Part shown: piece after piece, positions 26,115 through 36,630 of the stretch
How positions within the stretch are numbered: position 1 is the first letter of the stretch
Layout: the number at the start of each line of letters is the position of its first letter
From: Halalkalibaculum roseum
Lineage (GTDB): Bacteria > Bacteroidota > Rhodothermia > Balneolales > Balneolaceae
DNA: 64,000 bases
Assembly: GCF_011059145.1 (NCBI RefSeq)
Contig: NZ_JAALLT010000004.1
Coordinates: 62,001-126,000 of the forward strand
Direction: 5' to 3'
Notes under the pieces: model-generated
The model's input: only the letters and a program-made list of their open reading frames with translations
What the model was told of the DNA's origin: nothing
Databases searched by the model: none
Program-made: the position numbers and the translations under genes

Positions 26115-27054
26115 TGACCATGATATACTGGAGCTGAGACCGGCGAAAAAGAATCTGGATCCATTCAAGCCTTATCACTACCTGCATGAAGAAGAAGTTG
26201 ACGCAATCGGTACCATAAAAACGGTTAACACGCTCTTCCTCACCAACAAAGAGTGCCCTTTCAAATGCACCATGTGTGACCTGTGGAAGCACACCCTGGA
26301 TAGCCCTACCCCACAAGGTGCCATCCCTCAGCAGATAAACTATGCTCTTGACCTGCTTCCGAAGGCATCTGTGGTCAAATTATATAACAACGGTAACTTT
26401 TTTGATACGGGAGCTATACCTCCAGCCGACTACCCCGCTATCGCAAAGCAGCTTCAGGGAATTGAACGTGTAGTCGTTGAGAATCATCCAAAACTCTGCA
26501 ATGATCGATGCCTGGAATTTGCTGAGCTGTTAGATGGCAAGCTGGAAATTGCTCTTGGGCTGGAAACCATCCACCCGGAGGTGCTTCCCAAGTTGAACAA
26601 GCAGATTACTACCGATAATTTTCGTAAAGCGGTTTCCTTTCTCATCAGCAATGATATTGCCACCAGGGCTTTTATTTTGCTCAACCCGCCCTACCTTACC
26701 GATGATAAAGAAAATATTGAATGGACAGTCAGGTCGATTGCCTTTGCATTTGAAGCCGGTGTTCAAACCTGCTCAATCATTCCAACCCGGGCAGGGAACG
26801 GTATCATGGACAAGCTAAAAGAAAACGGCAAATTTGTACCACCTACCTTACCGGCTTTGGAATCAGCTTTTGAAGAATCTATGAAAATGGAAAAAGGGCG
26901 GGTCTTCGTTGACCTCTGGGATTTGGAGCACTTTTCAACCTGTGAAGTCTGTTTCACAAAACGTAAGGCCCGCCTTGAGAAAATGAACATGACCCAAAAA
27001 ATCCAACCGCGGGTCAATTGTCCTGTATCCTGCAAACAAAATGGCATGATATAG
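26107..27054 (+). CDS. Radical SAM protein, archaeosine-synthase-subunit-like
   Basis: The start ATG at 26107 overlaps the previous stop (ATGCCTGA), implying coupled translation. The 315-residue protein has the [4Fe-4S] motif CPFKCTMC (Cys50, 54, 57). The pattern VKLYNNGNFFD, ERVVVENHPKL, LEIALGLETIHPEVL and FILLNPPYLTDD follows the layout I associate with the RaSEA/TIGR01210-type radical SAM enzymes of archaea, not with RiPP maturases. Four further Cys (279, 282, 305, 309) in CEVC and CPVSC could bind Zn or another cluster. Reaction unknown; the partner genes suggest a small-molecule or RNA-base modification pathway. Confidence 0.85.
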   Translation: MPDDHDILELRPAKKNLDPFKPYHYLHEEEVDAIGTIKTVNTLFLTNKECPFKCTMCDLWKHTLDSPTPQGAIPQQINYALDLLPKASVVKLYNNGNFFDTGAIPPADYPAIAKQLQGIERVVVENHPKLCNDRCLEFAELLDGKLEIALGLETIHPEVLPKLNKQITTDNFRKAVSFLISNDIATRAFILLNPPYLTDDKENIEWTVRSIAFAFEAGVQTCSIIPTRAGNGIMDKLKENGKFVPPTLPALESAFEESMKMEKGRVFVDLWDLEHFSTCEVCFTKRKARLEKMNMTQKIQPRVNCPVSCKQNGMI

Positions 27055-27056
27055 TG

Positions 27057-28571
27057 ATGAAAAATAAACAATCCTACGATGTCATCATTATAGGTTCGGG
27101 TTTCTCGGGTTCCCTTACCGCACTCTGCCTGCTTCAATCAGGTCTGAGTGTCTGCGTATTGGAGAAGGACCGGCACCCAAGATTTGCTGTCGGGGAGTCA
27201 TCAACCCCTATCGCAGACATGATCCTTCGAAGTATTTCGGAAGAGTATGACCTGCCCTGGCTAAAACATTTCTCACGGTACGGTAGCTGGCAAAGGCACT
27301 ACCCGGATATTACCTGCGGACTCAAGCGCGGTTTCAGTTACTATAAGCACAATCCTCATGAACAATTTTCGACCGATAAATTTCATGCCAATCAACTGCT
27401 GGTAGCCGCCAGTGTCAATGTCGAGCAGTCTGACACCAACTGGATGCGATCGGAATTCGATGCCTTCCTGGCTGAGAAACTTTTGGAGTATGACATACCT
27501 TATTTCGAAAATACCGAAGTCGTCTCGGTTGAACAGGACAACTCTGGCCAGTGGGTTATCGATGCCTTTGAAAATAACAATGACCTCTCAATCCGGGCTG
27601 ATTTTATGGTTGACGCTACAGGTAGCCCGCGTTTTATAGGGAAGTTTCTTGGAATTGATTCATTAAACGATGGTTTCGAAACCAAGTCACGGGCAGTTTT
27701 TTCTCATTTTGAAGACGTCAAGCCATGGAAAAACTATCTTGAGGAGAATGGTATTTCTACGAATGACTATCCCTACAATCCTGACTATTCAGCCTTACAC
27801 CACCTGCTTGAGGAGGGTTGGCTCTGGATGTTGCGCTTTAACAACGGGGTCACCAGTACCGGACTTCTTCTGGACTTGCAAAACGAAGATCAAAATAGCA
27901 GCGAAAGCCCCAATGAAACCTGGAACCGCATCATCAACCGCTACCCTTCGCTTGAGGACCTCTTTGAACACGCGGTGACAGCAACAGATCCGGGCAAAAT
28001 GTTACAAACCGGACGATTGCAGCGACGCCTAAAGAGAATGACAGGTAAAAACTGGGCAGCCTTGCCGCATACTGCCGGATTCGTTGACCCCATGCACAGC
28101 ACCGGTATTGCCCATACCCTAAGCGGCTTAGAAAAACTGGTCCAAATAATCGTTGAATCCGGACCCAATAAAGAAAGTCTTCGAGATGACCTTTCAGCGT
28201 ATGAGCAGCAACTTATACAGGAATTAAAACTGGTGGATCTGCTCGTTGGCGGCAGCTACAGGTCTATGGATCATTTTGAGTTATTTAATGTGTATACCAT
28301 GCTCTATTTCATTGCGGCCATCAGTTATGAGCAGAGTCGATTACGAGGTGAGATTCCGTCTCATTTTTTAAGCGCCGGCAGGGAAGATATATTTTTTTTC
28401 GTAGCTCAAAGTTATAATGAGCTAAAGCATATTACGAAGGATAAAATATCGGTAAACCAAGTAAAAGACTTCAGGGACCGAGTTAAGAATAGAATAGAAC
28501 CCTACAACATCGCCGGCTTATTAGATCCTGACGCCAATAACATGTATCGCCATACAGCTGTTGAGTTCTAA
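27057..28571 (+). CDS. FAD-dependent oxidoreductase, halogenase-like fold
   Basis: The ATG at 27057 is 2 bp after the radical SAM stop. The 504-residue protein has the Rossmann motif VIIIGSGFSGSLTA (13-19), VLEKDRHPRFAVGESSTP, and MVDATGSPRFIG, the layout of tryptophan halogenases and geranylgeranyl reductases. The halogenase WxWxIP motif is replaced by GWLWMLRF and no clear halogenase Lys context is seen, so I do not call a halogenase. It is more likely an oxidase, reductase or monooxygenase acting on the product of the two genes before it. Confidence 0.82.
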   Translation: MKNKQSYDVIIIGSGFSGSLTALCLLQSGLSVCVLEKDRHPRFAVGESSTPIADMILRSISEEYDLPWLKHFSRYGSWQRHYPDITCGLKRGFSYYKHNPHEQFSTDKFHANQLLVAASVNVEQSDTNWMRSEFDAFLAEKLLEYDIPYFENTEVVSVEQDNSGQWVIDAFENNNDLSIRADFMVDATGSPRFIGKFLGIDSLNDGFETKSRAVFSHFEDVKPWKNYLEENGISTNDYPYNPDYSALHHLLEEGWLWMLRFNNGVTSTGLLLDLQNEDQNSSESPNETWNRIINRYPSLEDLFEHAVTATDPGKMLQTGRLQRRLKRMTGKNWAALPHTAGFVDPMHSTGIAHTLSGLEKLVQIIVESGPNKESLRDDLSAYEQQLIQELKLVDLLVGGSYRSMDHFELFNVYTMLYFIAAISYEQSRLRGEIPSHFLSAGREDIFFFVAQSYNELKHITKDKISVNQVKDFRDRVKNRIEPYNIAGLLDPDANNMYRHTAVEF

Positions 28572-28588
28572 ATTCAGAAAGCTGTTAC

Positions 28589-29560
28589 TCAGGCGTTGGC
28601 CTTAACTTTGGTACCCATAGGAATTTTCTCAATCACTTCCAATGCAGGACTCGGATCTCCCATGATATAGAAGTGAAGTCCGGGGACACCCTTTTCAAGC
28701 AATTCGGTGCACTGTTTAGCGCTCCATTCAATTCCTATTTCACGGGCATTTCCTGGATTCTTTTGCACCGCTTCAGACAGTTCTTCGGGGAGATTGAGAT
28801 GGAAATACTTGGGTAAAAAGTTGAGGTGTCGCTCAACGGTCAATACTTTCAGGCCCGGTACAATGGGACATTCAATTCCTGCAGCACGGCATTTGTCTAC
28901 AAACCGGAAATAGGCGTCATTGTCGAAGAACATCTGGGTAACCACATAATCTCCGCCAGCGTCGACTTTTCTCTTCAGCATCTGAATATCAAAGTCAAGA
29001 TTCGGCGCCTCAAAATGCTTTTCAGGGTAACCGGCCACACCGACACAAAAATCAGTTCTTTGAGCATTGCTGATATCCTCCAAGTAACGACCTTTGTTCA
29101 TGTCCTGAACCTGTCGCACCAGGTCGATGGCGTGATCATTATAGGTTCCGTTCTTGAAGCGGGGTACGTTGTCATCAGGTGCATCTCCCCGGATCGTCAA
29201 TACATTATCAATACCCAGGTAGTTCAATTCAATCAGTGCATCTTCCGTCTCCTCTTTGGTAAATCCTTCACATATCAGATGAGGAACCGGATCCACGCCG
29301 TACTTATGCAGTATAGCAGCGCAAAGACCGATAGTCCCGGGTCGTTTACGTTTTATATGACGTTTGATGGTACCGTCAGCCAGCTCCTCATAGTAGGATT
29401 CTGCCGCATGATAGGTAACATCAATGAATGGCGGATTGTATTTCATCACCTTGTCCAGTGAATCAAATACTCCTTTAATGGAACCTCCTCTCTTTGGAGG
29501 AATGATCTCAAACGAAATCAAGGGCTCGTCGGCCCTATTATAATGCTCTATTACTTTCAT
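28589..29560 (-). CDS. metF: 5,10-Methylenetetrahydrofolate reductase
   Basis: The 323-residue TIM-barrel flavoprotein makes 5-methyl-tetrahydrofolate, the methyl donor for MetH. Key segments are SFEIIPPKRGG (N-terminal catalytic Glu), DVTYHA, DNVLTIRGDAPDD, VGVAGYPEKH and GGDYVVTQMFFDN. It converges on the FAD oxidoreductase gene with 17 bp between stops. metH is about 2.6 kb away on the other strand, separated by a sensor kinase, so the two steps are neighbours but not an operon. No riboswitch is seen in its 115-bp upstream gap. Confidence 0.96.
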   Translation of the reverse strand: MKVIEHYNRADEPLISFEIIPPKRGGSIKGVFDSLDKVMKYNPPFIDVTYHAAESYYEELADGTIKRHIKRKRPGTIGLCAAILHKYGVDPVPHLICEGFTKEETEDALIELNYLGIDNVLTIRGDAPDDNVPRFKNGTYNDHAIDLVRQVQDMNKGRYLEDISNAQRTDFCVGVAGYPEKHFEAPNLDFDIQMLKRKVDAGGDYVVTQMFFDNDAYFRFVDKCRAAGIECPIVPGLKVLTVERHLNFLPKYFHLNLPEELSEAVQKNPGNAREIGIEWSAKQCTELLEKGVPGLHFYIMGDPSPALEVIEKIPMGTKVKANA

Positions 29561-29675
29561 TTTTTTGAAATAGCGTACTTAATCTTAATCTGTTTAAAAT
29601 AACAGTATATTTGCTAAGAAATAAATATTAATAATGACGAAACAAATATCGTTCGGCACTTAAGCTAGCAGTTGT

Positions 29676-31859
29676 TCAGGCTGAGTGAATCTTGGTTTTT
29701 TTACCAATGGCTGAACTCATCCTATTCTCACTCTCAGCCATTGGTAGAGTAAAGTAAAATACGGTACCCTCTCCTTCACTGCTTTTAAAATCGATGCTTC
29801 CACCCTGTCTTTCAATGAACTCCCGGCACAGGCTTAGTCCCAAACCGCTTCCTTTTTCCTCGTTGGTTCCTTTACGGCTATCAATACCATCGGCAAAAAT
29901 CTTCGATTGAATTTCTACCGGTATACCAATGCCGGTATCCCGAACTTCGAACAGGGCTTTTCCATCTTTCCTGAAAGCATTGACTGTAATTTTATCCCCG
30001 TTCCTTGAGAATTTAATACTGTTTGAAACCAGGTTTCTAATCACCAATTTGAATAGATCGTAGTCACCCTTGACTATAAAACCTTCTTCAATTTCATTTT
30101 CAAGTTGAATATTTTTGTGATCCGCATTGAAAATCAGGGCACCGAAAATATCATCTACGATTTTTCTCGCATTCAATGGTTGTATGTCAACCTTTAGTCC
30201 TGACATTTGCTGCTTTGCCCAAACCAACAGATTTTCCATGATGCTCATGTTCTGATGCAGGGAAAATTCCATCTCTCTGAACAGTTCCCTCATCTCCTCC
30301 TCAGTCAGGGCCTCTTCTCTGACCAGCTCCAGCATACCGGTAAGTGCACTAAGCGGGGTGCGAAGATCATGGGCAACGATACTGAAAAGCTTATTTTTAA
30401 TCGAATTAGCTTCTTCAAGTTCATTCTTTTGTTCCTTAAGCTTTTCGTTAATACTGTTCTTCTCCTGATTCGATCTGAACAGTAACAAACCGGAAATGAA
30501 TGAAATAATGATGACCAAACCGCCCAGTATTAAGAACCATTTCTGCAATTGCAATTGGGCTTCCTGGCTGGCTTTCTCCGCCTGAAGTGTTTTGTTCATC
30601 TGGTCCTTTCGCTGCACCTGTAAACGCGTCTGATAATCGGCCAGCATCTGCTCCTTTTCCCTCGTGGTCAAACTGTCTGAAATGGCAGTTGCTTGCTCCA
30701 AATGGTTAAGAGCAAGAGCATATTCACCCAGTTCTTTCCGTAATTCATAGAGTTTATCATGCGCTGCTTTCAAAAACGTAGGATTATTTAACTGTTGCGC
30801 TACTTCCAGTGCATCGTTGTAATACACTACCGCTTCTGAAAAATCACCGCGGCCTATTTCAATATTTCCCAAACCGGTTGAATTGAAATAAATTCCCTGT
30901 GGTATGCCGAGTTTCCTGCTGTTGTCCAGTGATCTCCGGAAATAATCTTCGGCTTGTTCGTATCTCTCCATCCGGTTGTACAATTCGCCCAGGTTATATT
31001 GGATCTGAACAGGTGGCGTATCCGGACGAATAACACTCGACAATTCAAGAGCCCGGGTATAAAGTGTTTCCGCTTCATCGAACCTGGACTGACCGCTTCT
31101 GGTATTTCCAAGATTTAGGTATACTCTCAGGAGACCCGGTTTGAAACCGATATCATGGCTTATTTCCAAGGCTCGCTCCAGGTAATAGGAGGCATCACCA
31201 TACTCTTTGCTGCTGTTATGAGATTCTCCGATATTGTTCAGCGAGGTTGCAAGAAAAAGGGAATCCTGCGCTTTTTCCCCAAATGCAATTGCTTTGTTGT
31301 AATTGCTGAAGGCCTGTCCTCTCGCACCCAGATTCATATACGCATCACCCATATTTTGGGCAATACCCGCAGCTGTTCGTGCATCAGCAACAGTATCTAC
31401 CAGGGCCAGGGCTTCTTTGTAAATTTCAATAGCTTTCTGATTTTCTCCCCGGTAACGATGGGCGGTTGCAAGTAGATTTTTAATTTTTGTTTGTAAAGCA
31501 ATACCGGGCTGTAACCTTATGGCTTCTTCAAGCACCGTTTGGGCGGAATCAAATTTTTGCTGAACCAGGTAAAAATCTCCTTTCCCGTATAAGGCAAACT
31601 GTCGCGCATAGTCGAAATCGAGTGAATCTCCGAGTAATACTGCCCTATCGAAATAAGATCTCGCTTCCGCCATTTCTCCCTTGGTAAGAGCATCCTGACC
31701 GTATTCAATCATTAAGCTCACTTTCTGGCTGTCAACATCAGCTTCAAGTGCACCTTTCCCACGCTGAAAATTTTCCGCTGCAGACTCTTGTGCAGTCAAA
31801 GTGCCACAAATCACCGCCAGCAAGGTTAGTGTAGATATTATAATGGGGAACGGCTTCAC
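29676..31859 (-). CDS. TPR sensor histidine kinase
   Basis: The 727-residue protein has a signal peptide (ends LTAQ), a periplasmic array of about eight TPRs (35-400), a coiled-coil stretch, one transmembrane helix (441-461), a HisKA domain with the phospho-acceptor His497 in SIVAHDLRTPLSA, and a HATPase domain ending near 705 (DTGIGIP, GSGLGLSLC). It lacks HAMP and PAS. Hence the TPR region is probably the sensor, binding an envelope protein or peptide. No response regulator gene is adjacent, so the partner lies elsewhere. Its place between metF and metH may be coincidental. Confidence 0.93.
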   Translation of the reverse strand: MKPFPIIISTLTLLAVICGTLTAQESAAENFQRGKGALEADVDSQKVSLMIEYGQDALTKGEMAEARSYFDRAVLLGDSLDFDYARQFALYGKGDFYLVQQKFDSAQTVLEEAIRLQPGIALQTKIKNLLATAHRYRGENQKAIEIYKEALALVDTVADARTAAGIAQNMGDAYMNLGARGQAFSNYNKAIAFGEKAQDSLFLATSLNNIGESHNSSKEYGDASYYLERALEISHDIGFKPGLLRVYLNLGNTRSGQSRFDEAETLYTRALELSSVIRPDTPPVQIQYNLGELYNRMERYEQAEDYFRRSLDNSRKLGIPQGIYFNSTGLGNIEIGRGDFSEAVVYYNDALEVAQQLNNPTFLKAAHDKLYELRKELGEYALALNHLEQATAISDSLTTREKEQMLADYQTRLQVQRKDQMNKTLQAEKASQEAQLQLQKWFLILGGLVIIISFISGLLLFRSNQEKNSINEKLKEQKNELEEANSIKNKLFSIVAHDLRTPLSALTGMLELVREEALTEEEMRELFREMEFSLHQNMSIMENLLVWAKQQMSGLKVDIQPLNARKIVDDIFGALIFNADHKNIQLENEIEEGFIVKGDYDLFKLVIRNLVSNSIKFSRNGDKITVNAFRKDGKALFEVRDTGIGIPVEIQSKIFADGIDSRKGTNEEKGSGLGLSLCREFIERQGGSIDFKSSEGEGTVFYFTLPMAESENRMSSAIGKKTKIHSA

Positions 31860-32055
31860 GCTGTTATGATCGTAAAAACATTTCGTAGATGATATTATAT
31901 ATGATTAAGATATATCCAATAAGTGACTTGTAAAAATGAGAATCTTATAAAGCTTTATATAGATTTATAATAATTACAACATCTAAGAGATCTCTTTAAA
32001 CTATTTATGTTAAATAGGAATTATTTGTAACTTTCGCCTCCTTAAATTTAGCGTT

Positions 32056-32110
32056 AGGCTATTACTTCATGAAGATTTTTCCTGGGTAACAGGTAATCAC
32101 CCCGATAGCC
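32056..32110 (+). promoter_or_regulatory. Possible structured leader upstream of metH
   Basis: A closing stem GGCTAT (32057-32062) / ATAGCC (32105-32110) could enclose two hairpins: CTTC-AT-GAAG (32065-32074) and CCTG-GGTAA-CAGG (32081-32093). It ends 57 bp before the metH start within a 308-bp gene-free gap. It does not match the S-box, SAM-II, SAH or cobalamin consensus by eye. Short stems could arise by chance. Confidence 0.35.
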
Positions 32111-32167
32111 GGCCTGAATTTTTGTGCAATCTAAAGTACCTCACATTTCGATTACCAAAATACTTAT

Positions 32168-35100
32168 ATGAGCAACAGAGAAATATCCACTCTTCTTAAC
32201 GAACGTATTCTAATTCTGGACGGTGCAATGGGCACCATGATTCAGTCTTATAAGCTTACCGAAGAAGATTATCGCGGAGATCGTTTCAAGAATTATGAAA
32301 CGGACCTGCAGGGCAACAATGACCTACTCAGCATTACCCAGCCTGAAATCATTAAAAAGATCCACTCCCAGTTCCTTGAAGCAGGGTCCGATATCATTGA
32401 GACCAACACTTTTAACGGTACGTCGATCTCCCAGGCTGACTATCAGATGCAAGATTTGGCATACGAGCTGAACAAAAAATCGGCCGAGAATGCCCGGGAA
32501 GTAGCTGACAAATTCACTCAAAAAAATCCGGACAAACCCCGTTTTGTGGCCGGTGCCATTGGTCCGACTAATAAAACCCTCTCCCTTTCACCGGATGTCG
32601 AAGATCCCGGCTACCGGGCTATTACTTTCGATCAGCTGGCCAAAGCCTACGACGAGCAGATAAGAGGTCTTGTGGATGGCGGTGCTGATATGCTGCTCAT
32701 TGAAACCATTTTTGATACCCTGAATGCCAAAGCAGCGATCTATGCTATTCACAAATATGCCGAGGAGACGGGTACAAATCTCCCGGTGATGATCTCCGGT
32801 ACTATTGTCGACCAAAGCGGTAGAACACTTTCCGGACAGACAACCGAAGCATTCTGGATTTCAGTATCTCATACCCAAAATCTGCTGAGCGTAGGGCTCA
32901 ACTGCTCCCTTGGTTCAAATCAAATGAGACCCTACATTGAAGAGTTATCCAACCACGCTACCTGTTACACCAGCCTGTATCCCAATGCAGGTCTGCCTGA
33001 CGAAATGGGCGAATACAACGAAAGCCCGGGCTTTATGGCCGACCAGCTTAGAGAATATGCTGAAGAAGGATTTGTGAACCTGGTTGGCGGTTGCTGCGGA
33101 ACCACTCCCGAGCATATTCAGGCCATCGCTGAAGCGGCCACTGAATGCAAGCCCCGTACCATTGAAAGTCAAAAGCCCTATCTGCGTCTCAGCGGACTGG
33201 AACCGCTGGTCGTTCGTCCGGATACTAATTTTGTTAATGTGGGAGAACGAACCAACGTGATGGGGTCGCGCAAATTTCGACGGTTGATCACTGATGGAGA
33301 ATTTGAAGAAGCCCTATCGGTAGCCCGCGAACAGGTAGAGAATGGGGCCCAGATTGTTGATGTGAATATGGATGAAGGCATGCTTGATTCGGAGCAGGTC
33401 ATGACCGACTTCCTGCAGCTGATGGCCGCAGAGCCTGATATTTCCCGAGTTCCTGTGATGATCGACTCCTCCAAGTGGTCGGTTCTCAAAGCCGGACTCA
33501 AAACCATGCAGGGTAAATGCGTAGTCAACTCCATCAGCCTAAAAGAAGGCGAGGATGTCTTCAAGGAACAAGCCCGCGAGATACTCAATTACGGTGCCGC
33601 GGTTATTGTCATGGCATTTGATGAAGAGGGACAGGCTGATTCCTTTCAACGAAGAATTGAGATATGTGAACGAGCCTATAATATTCTGAAAGATGAAATC
33701 GGATTCCCTCCGCAGGATATTATCCTTGACCCCAACATCCTCACCGTTGCGACGGGTATTGAAGAACATAACAACTACGCCGTTGATTTTATCCGGGCAA
33801 CCAAGTGGATCAAAGAGAATTTACATTTGGCCAAAGTCAGTGGCGGAGTCAGCAATATCTCCTTCTCATTCAGGGGCAACAACAAAGTGAGGGAAGCCAT
33901 GCACTCGGCCTTTCTGTATCATGCCATCGAGGCCGGTATGGATATGGGAATTGTCAATGCAGGGCAGCTGGAAGTCTACGAAGAGATCCCTGATGAGCTG
34001 CTGGAGCTGGTGGAGGACGTACTTCACAATCGTCGGAGTGATGCTACCGAACGCCTGGTGGATTATGCCGAAAAGATCAAGGATGAGGATACTGAAACAG
34101 AGAAAAAGCAGGAAGCCTGGCGAGAGAAAGAGGTAGAAGAGCGTATCAAACACGCACTTGTTAAAGGTATTGTAGAGCACATCGTAGATGATGTAGAAGA
34201 AGCCCGACAAAAGTATGACCGACCTATCGAAGTGATCGAAGGTCCCATGATGGCTGGCATGGATGTAGTGGGAGATCTCTTCGGATCGGGAAAAATGTTC
34301 CTTCCTCAGGTCGTTAAAAGTGCCCGGGTTATGAAAAAAGGTGTATCCCATCTGGTACCCTATATTGAAGAAGAGAAAGAAAAAAATGAAGAGAGTGAAC
34401 CCAAAGCCAAAGTACTTCTAGCTACTGTAAAGGGAGACGTGCATGATATTGGCAAGAATATCGTCGCCGTCGTATTGCGATGCAATAATTTTGACGTTAT
34501 CGACCTTGGTGTGATGGTACCTGCTGACAAGATTTTAGAGGAGGCAAAAAATAACAATGTTGATATTATCGGACTGAGCGGGTTAATCACTCCCTCTCTG
34601 GATGAAATGGTTCACGTCGCGAAAGAACTAAAGAGACAGAAGTTTACTAAACCACTGCTCATAGGCGGGGCCACCACCTCCCGCATGCATACAGCGGTAA
34701 AAATTGAACCAAATTACGACCAGCCGGTCATCCATGTACTGGATGCTTCCCGAAGCGTTTCGGTAACCGGCAACCTGGTCTCCAAAACTCTCAAGGACGA
34801 CTTTGTAAAAGAGAAAAAAGAAGAGTACAGCCGTCTGCGCGATCAGCACAGCAACCGATCGGGACGTAAGAAATATCTATCCATTGAAGAAGCCCGGAAG
34901 AATAAAACTTCGATCGATTGGGATAAGACCTCCATCCTGAAGCCGAAAGAACTCGGGCGACAGGTGTTTGAAGATTATCCCCTATCCGAAATCAGAAACT
35001 ATATTGATTGGGGACCCTTTTTCATTGCCTGGGAAATGAAGGGGAAATTTCCTGATGTGCTTGAAGATGAAAAGTACGGGGAGGAGGCCAGAAAACTATA

Positions 35101-35854
35101 CGAAGATGCCAATCAACTTCTTGATAAAATCGTGAAGAAAAAGCTGCTTCAGGCCCGCGCCGTTATGGGTCTATTCCCGGCCAATTCGATAGGGGATGAT
35201 ATTGAGATTTATACTGATGAGAAACGGGAGGAAGTTCGAACTACTTTCCATACAATCAGGCAACAGGCCAAAAAACGAAAAGGGGAACCCAATAAAGCAC
35301 TGGCTGATTTTGTGGCGCCCAAAGAATCGGGAGTAGAAGATTACATGGGTGGTTTCGCTGCCACAGCCGGTATCGGTGCCCCCGAGTTGGTGAAGAAGTT
35401 TGAAGAAGACCACGATGACTACAACGCTATACTAGCCAAAGCCTTAGCCGACCGGCTGGCTGAGGCCTTTACGGAGTTGCTTCACGAAAAAGTACGCAAA
35501 CAATACTGGGGCTATGCACCGGATGAAAATTATTCCAATAAACAGTTGATACGCGAGGAATATACCGGTATACGTCCCGCACCCGGCTATCCCGCACAGC
35601 CCGATCACACCGAAAAACGTATTCTTTTTGACCTGCTGGATGTTGAGTCATCCACCGGCATAGAGTTGACCGAACACTTTGCCATGCATCCGGCCGCATC
35701 GGTCAGCGGACTCTATTTTGCCCATCCCGAATCGACCTATTTTAATGTCGGTAATCTCGAAAAAGATCAGATCGAAGACTACGCCCAACGAAAAGGCATG
35801 ACCGTAGAAGAAGTCGAACGCTGGCTGGCTCCTAATTTGAATTATGAGCCATAA
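32168..35854 (+). CDS. metH: Cobalamin-dependent methionine synthase
   Basis: The 1228-residue protein has all four MetH modules in order: homocysteine-binding domain with zinc Cys (LNCSLG and [11 protein letters not shown]), pterin-binding domain ([20 protein letters not shown]), cobalamin-binding domain with the DxHxxG motif ([12 protein letters not shown]) and a conserved [15 protein letters not shown] stretch, and the C-terminal reactivation domain ([23 protein letters not shown]). It transfers the methyl group of 5-methyl-THF to homocysteine in the cytoplasm. Length matches the family. Its stop codon is followed after 4 bp by a half-palindrome of the RAYT2 family. Confidence 0.97.
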   Translation: MSNREISTLLNERILILDGAMGTMIQSYKLTEEDYRGDRFKNYETDLQGNNDLLSITQPEIIKKIHSQFLEAGSDIIETNTFNGTSISQADYQMQDLAYELNKKSAENAREVADKFTQKNPDKPRFVAGAIGPTNKTLSLSPDVEDPGYRAITFDQLAKAYDEQIRGLVDGGADMLLIETIFDTLNAKAAIYAIHKYAEETGTNLPVMISGTIVDQSGRTLSGQTTEAFWISVSHTQNLLSVGLNCSLGSNQMRPYIEELSNHATCYTSLYPNAGLPDEMGEYNESPGFMADQLREYAEEGFVNLVGGCCGTTPEHIQAIAEAATECKPRTIESQKPYLRLSGLEPLVVRPDTNFVNVGERTNVMGSRKFRRLITDGEFEEALSVAREQVENGAQIVDVNMDEGMLDSEQVMTDFLQLMAAEPDISRVPVMIDSSKWSVLKAGLKTMQGKCVVNSISLKEGEDVFKEQAREILNYGAAVIVMAFDEEGQADSFQRRIEICERAYNILKDEIGFPPQDIILDPNILTVATGIEEHNNYAVDFIRATKWIKENLHLAKVSGGVSNISFSFRGNNKVREAMHSAFLYHAIEAGMDMGIVNAGQLEVYEEIPDELLELVEDVLHNRRSDATERLVDYAEKIKDEDTETEKKQEAWREKEVEERIKHALVKGIVEHIVDDVEEARQKYDRPIEVIEGPMMAGMDVVGDLFGSGKMFLPQVVKSARVMKKGVSHLVPYIEEEKEKNEESEPKAKVLLATVKGDVHDIGKNIVAVVLRCNNFDVIDLGVMVPADKILEEAKNNNVDIIGLSGLITPSLDEMVHVAKELKRQKFTKPLLIGGATTSRMHTAVKIEPNYDQPVIHVLDASRSVSVTGNLVSKTLKDDFVKEKKEEYSRLRDQHSNRSGRKKYLSIEEARKNKTSIDWDKTSILKPKELGRQVFEDYPLSEIRNYIDWGPFFIAWEMKGKFPDVLEDEKYGEEARKLYEDANQLLDKIVKKKLLQARAVMGLFPANSIGDDIEIYTDEKREEVRTTFHTIRQQAKKRKGEPNKALADFVAPKESGVEDYMGGFAATAGIGAPELVKKFEEDHDDYNAILAKALADRLAEAFTELLHEKVRKQYWGYAPDENYSNKQLIREEYTGIRPAPGYPAQPDHTEKRILFDLLDVESSTGIELTEHFAMHPAASVSGLYFAHPESTYFNVGNLEKDQIEDYAQRKGMTVEEVERWLAPNLNYEP

Positions 35855-35858
35855 CAAA

Positions 35859-35993
35859 GTTTAGTAAAGCTGTTTGAAATTTTATTGAAAAACCTATCTT
35901 GAGAGAATACCAGAGATTGATTAATCTCTATCGTTAGGAAGCTTTACTAAACATATACTTGCCACATGACAAGTTTTACTAACTTGGCATGTG
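35859..35993. repeat. RAYT2-family palindromes upstream of RAYT2
   Basis: The 13-bp word GTTTAGTAAAGCT (35859-35871) has its exact complement AGCTTTACTAAAC at 35940-35952. Between them lies a 7-bp hairpin (AGAGATT / AATCTCT, 35912-35929). After them lies another hairpin with 13-bp arms and one mismatch (35963-35975 / 35981-35993), whose loop region resembles the same family. The order of half-sites is the reverse of the downstream copy. Confidence 0.85.
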
Positions 35994-36012
35994 TTTTCCT
36001 GTTGACGAAAGT

Positions 36013-36621
36013 ATGAGAGACTATTCATCAAAATTTTTTCCGGGTCAATTCTATCACATTTATAATCGTGCTAATGGAACCGACAAACTATTTTCAGAAC
36101 ACAGGAACTATAAATTCTTTTTCCAGCGATGGGATTATTATTTAAGTGACTATCTGAGTATATGGGCTTACTGCTTAATACCTAATCACTTCCATGTACT
36201 TGTAAAAATTAAAAATGAGCATAAGATTGGTACATTGAATCTTTCTGATCAGATTGAAATCACTGATGTGATCAGTAATCAATTCAGAAACTTTTTTATC
36301 TCATACACTAAATCTTATAACAAAGCTTATAAACGCAAAGGAAGCCTTTTTCAAAAACCATTCAAGCACGTACTAGTAGATTCTCAACCTTACCTTCTTG
36401 CATTGATACACTACATCCATCATAATCCTATACATCACGGCTTTACTAATGATTTTTTAGGATGGAAATATTCATCTTATTCTGCCCTATCAAGTCTTAA
36501 TGCGACCAAAATATCCAGAGATGAAGTACTAAATATATTCGGTGGCAGGAAGAGTTTTTCTGATTTTCACAAGTTACAGAAAGACTATAAAAAAATTAAT
36601 CATCTGTTATACGAGCTATAG
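36013..36621 (+). CDS. REP-associated tyrosine transposase (RAYT2)
   Basis: I choose the ATG at 36013 (MRDYSSKFFPG). The ATG at 35989 sits inside a palindrome arm, and with the later start the HUH motif IPNHFHVL has its His at 59 and 61, as in RAYT1. The catalytic Tyr is probably Tyr134 in LIHYIHHNPI. The protein (202 residues) shares the overall layout of RAYT1, including KRKGSLF and a late HGF..W.YSSY block, but is clearly diverged. The region is visibly AT-rich compared with metH. It is bracketed by palindromes of a family different from that of RAYT1. Confidence 0.92.
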   Translation: MRDYSSKFFPGQFYHIYNRANGTDKLFSEHRNYKFFFQRWDYYLSDYLSIWAYCLIPNHFHVLVKIKNEHKIGTLNLSDQIEITDVISNQFRNFFISYTKSYNKAYKRKGSLFQKPFKHVLVDSQPYLLALIHYIHHNPIHHGFTNDFLGWKYSSYSALSSLNATKISRDEVLNIFGGRKSFSDFHKLQKDYKKINHLLYEL

Positions 36622-36630
36622 CCCCCTGTT

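Noticed and set aside
27057-28571. Flavin-dependent tryptophan halogenase
   Set aside because: The WxWxIP motif is not present; only the general flavoprotein fold is supported.
31860-32167. Cobalamin or SAM riboswitch upstream of metH
   Set aside because: The conserved B12-box or S-box segments are absent; only short generic stems are seen.
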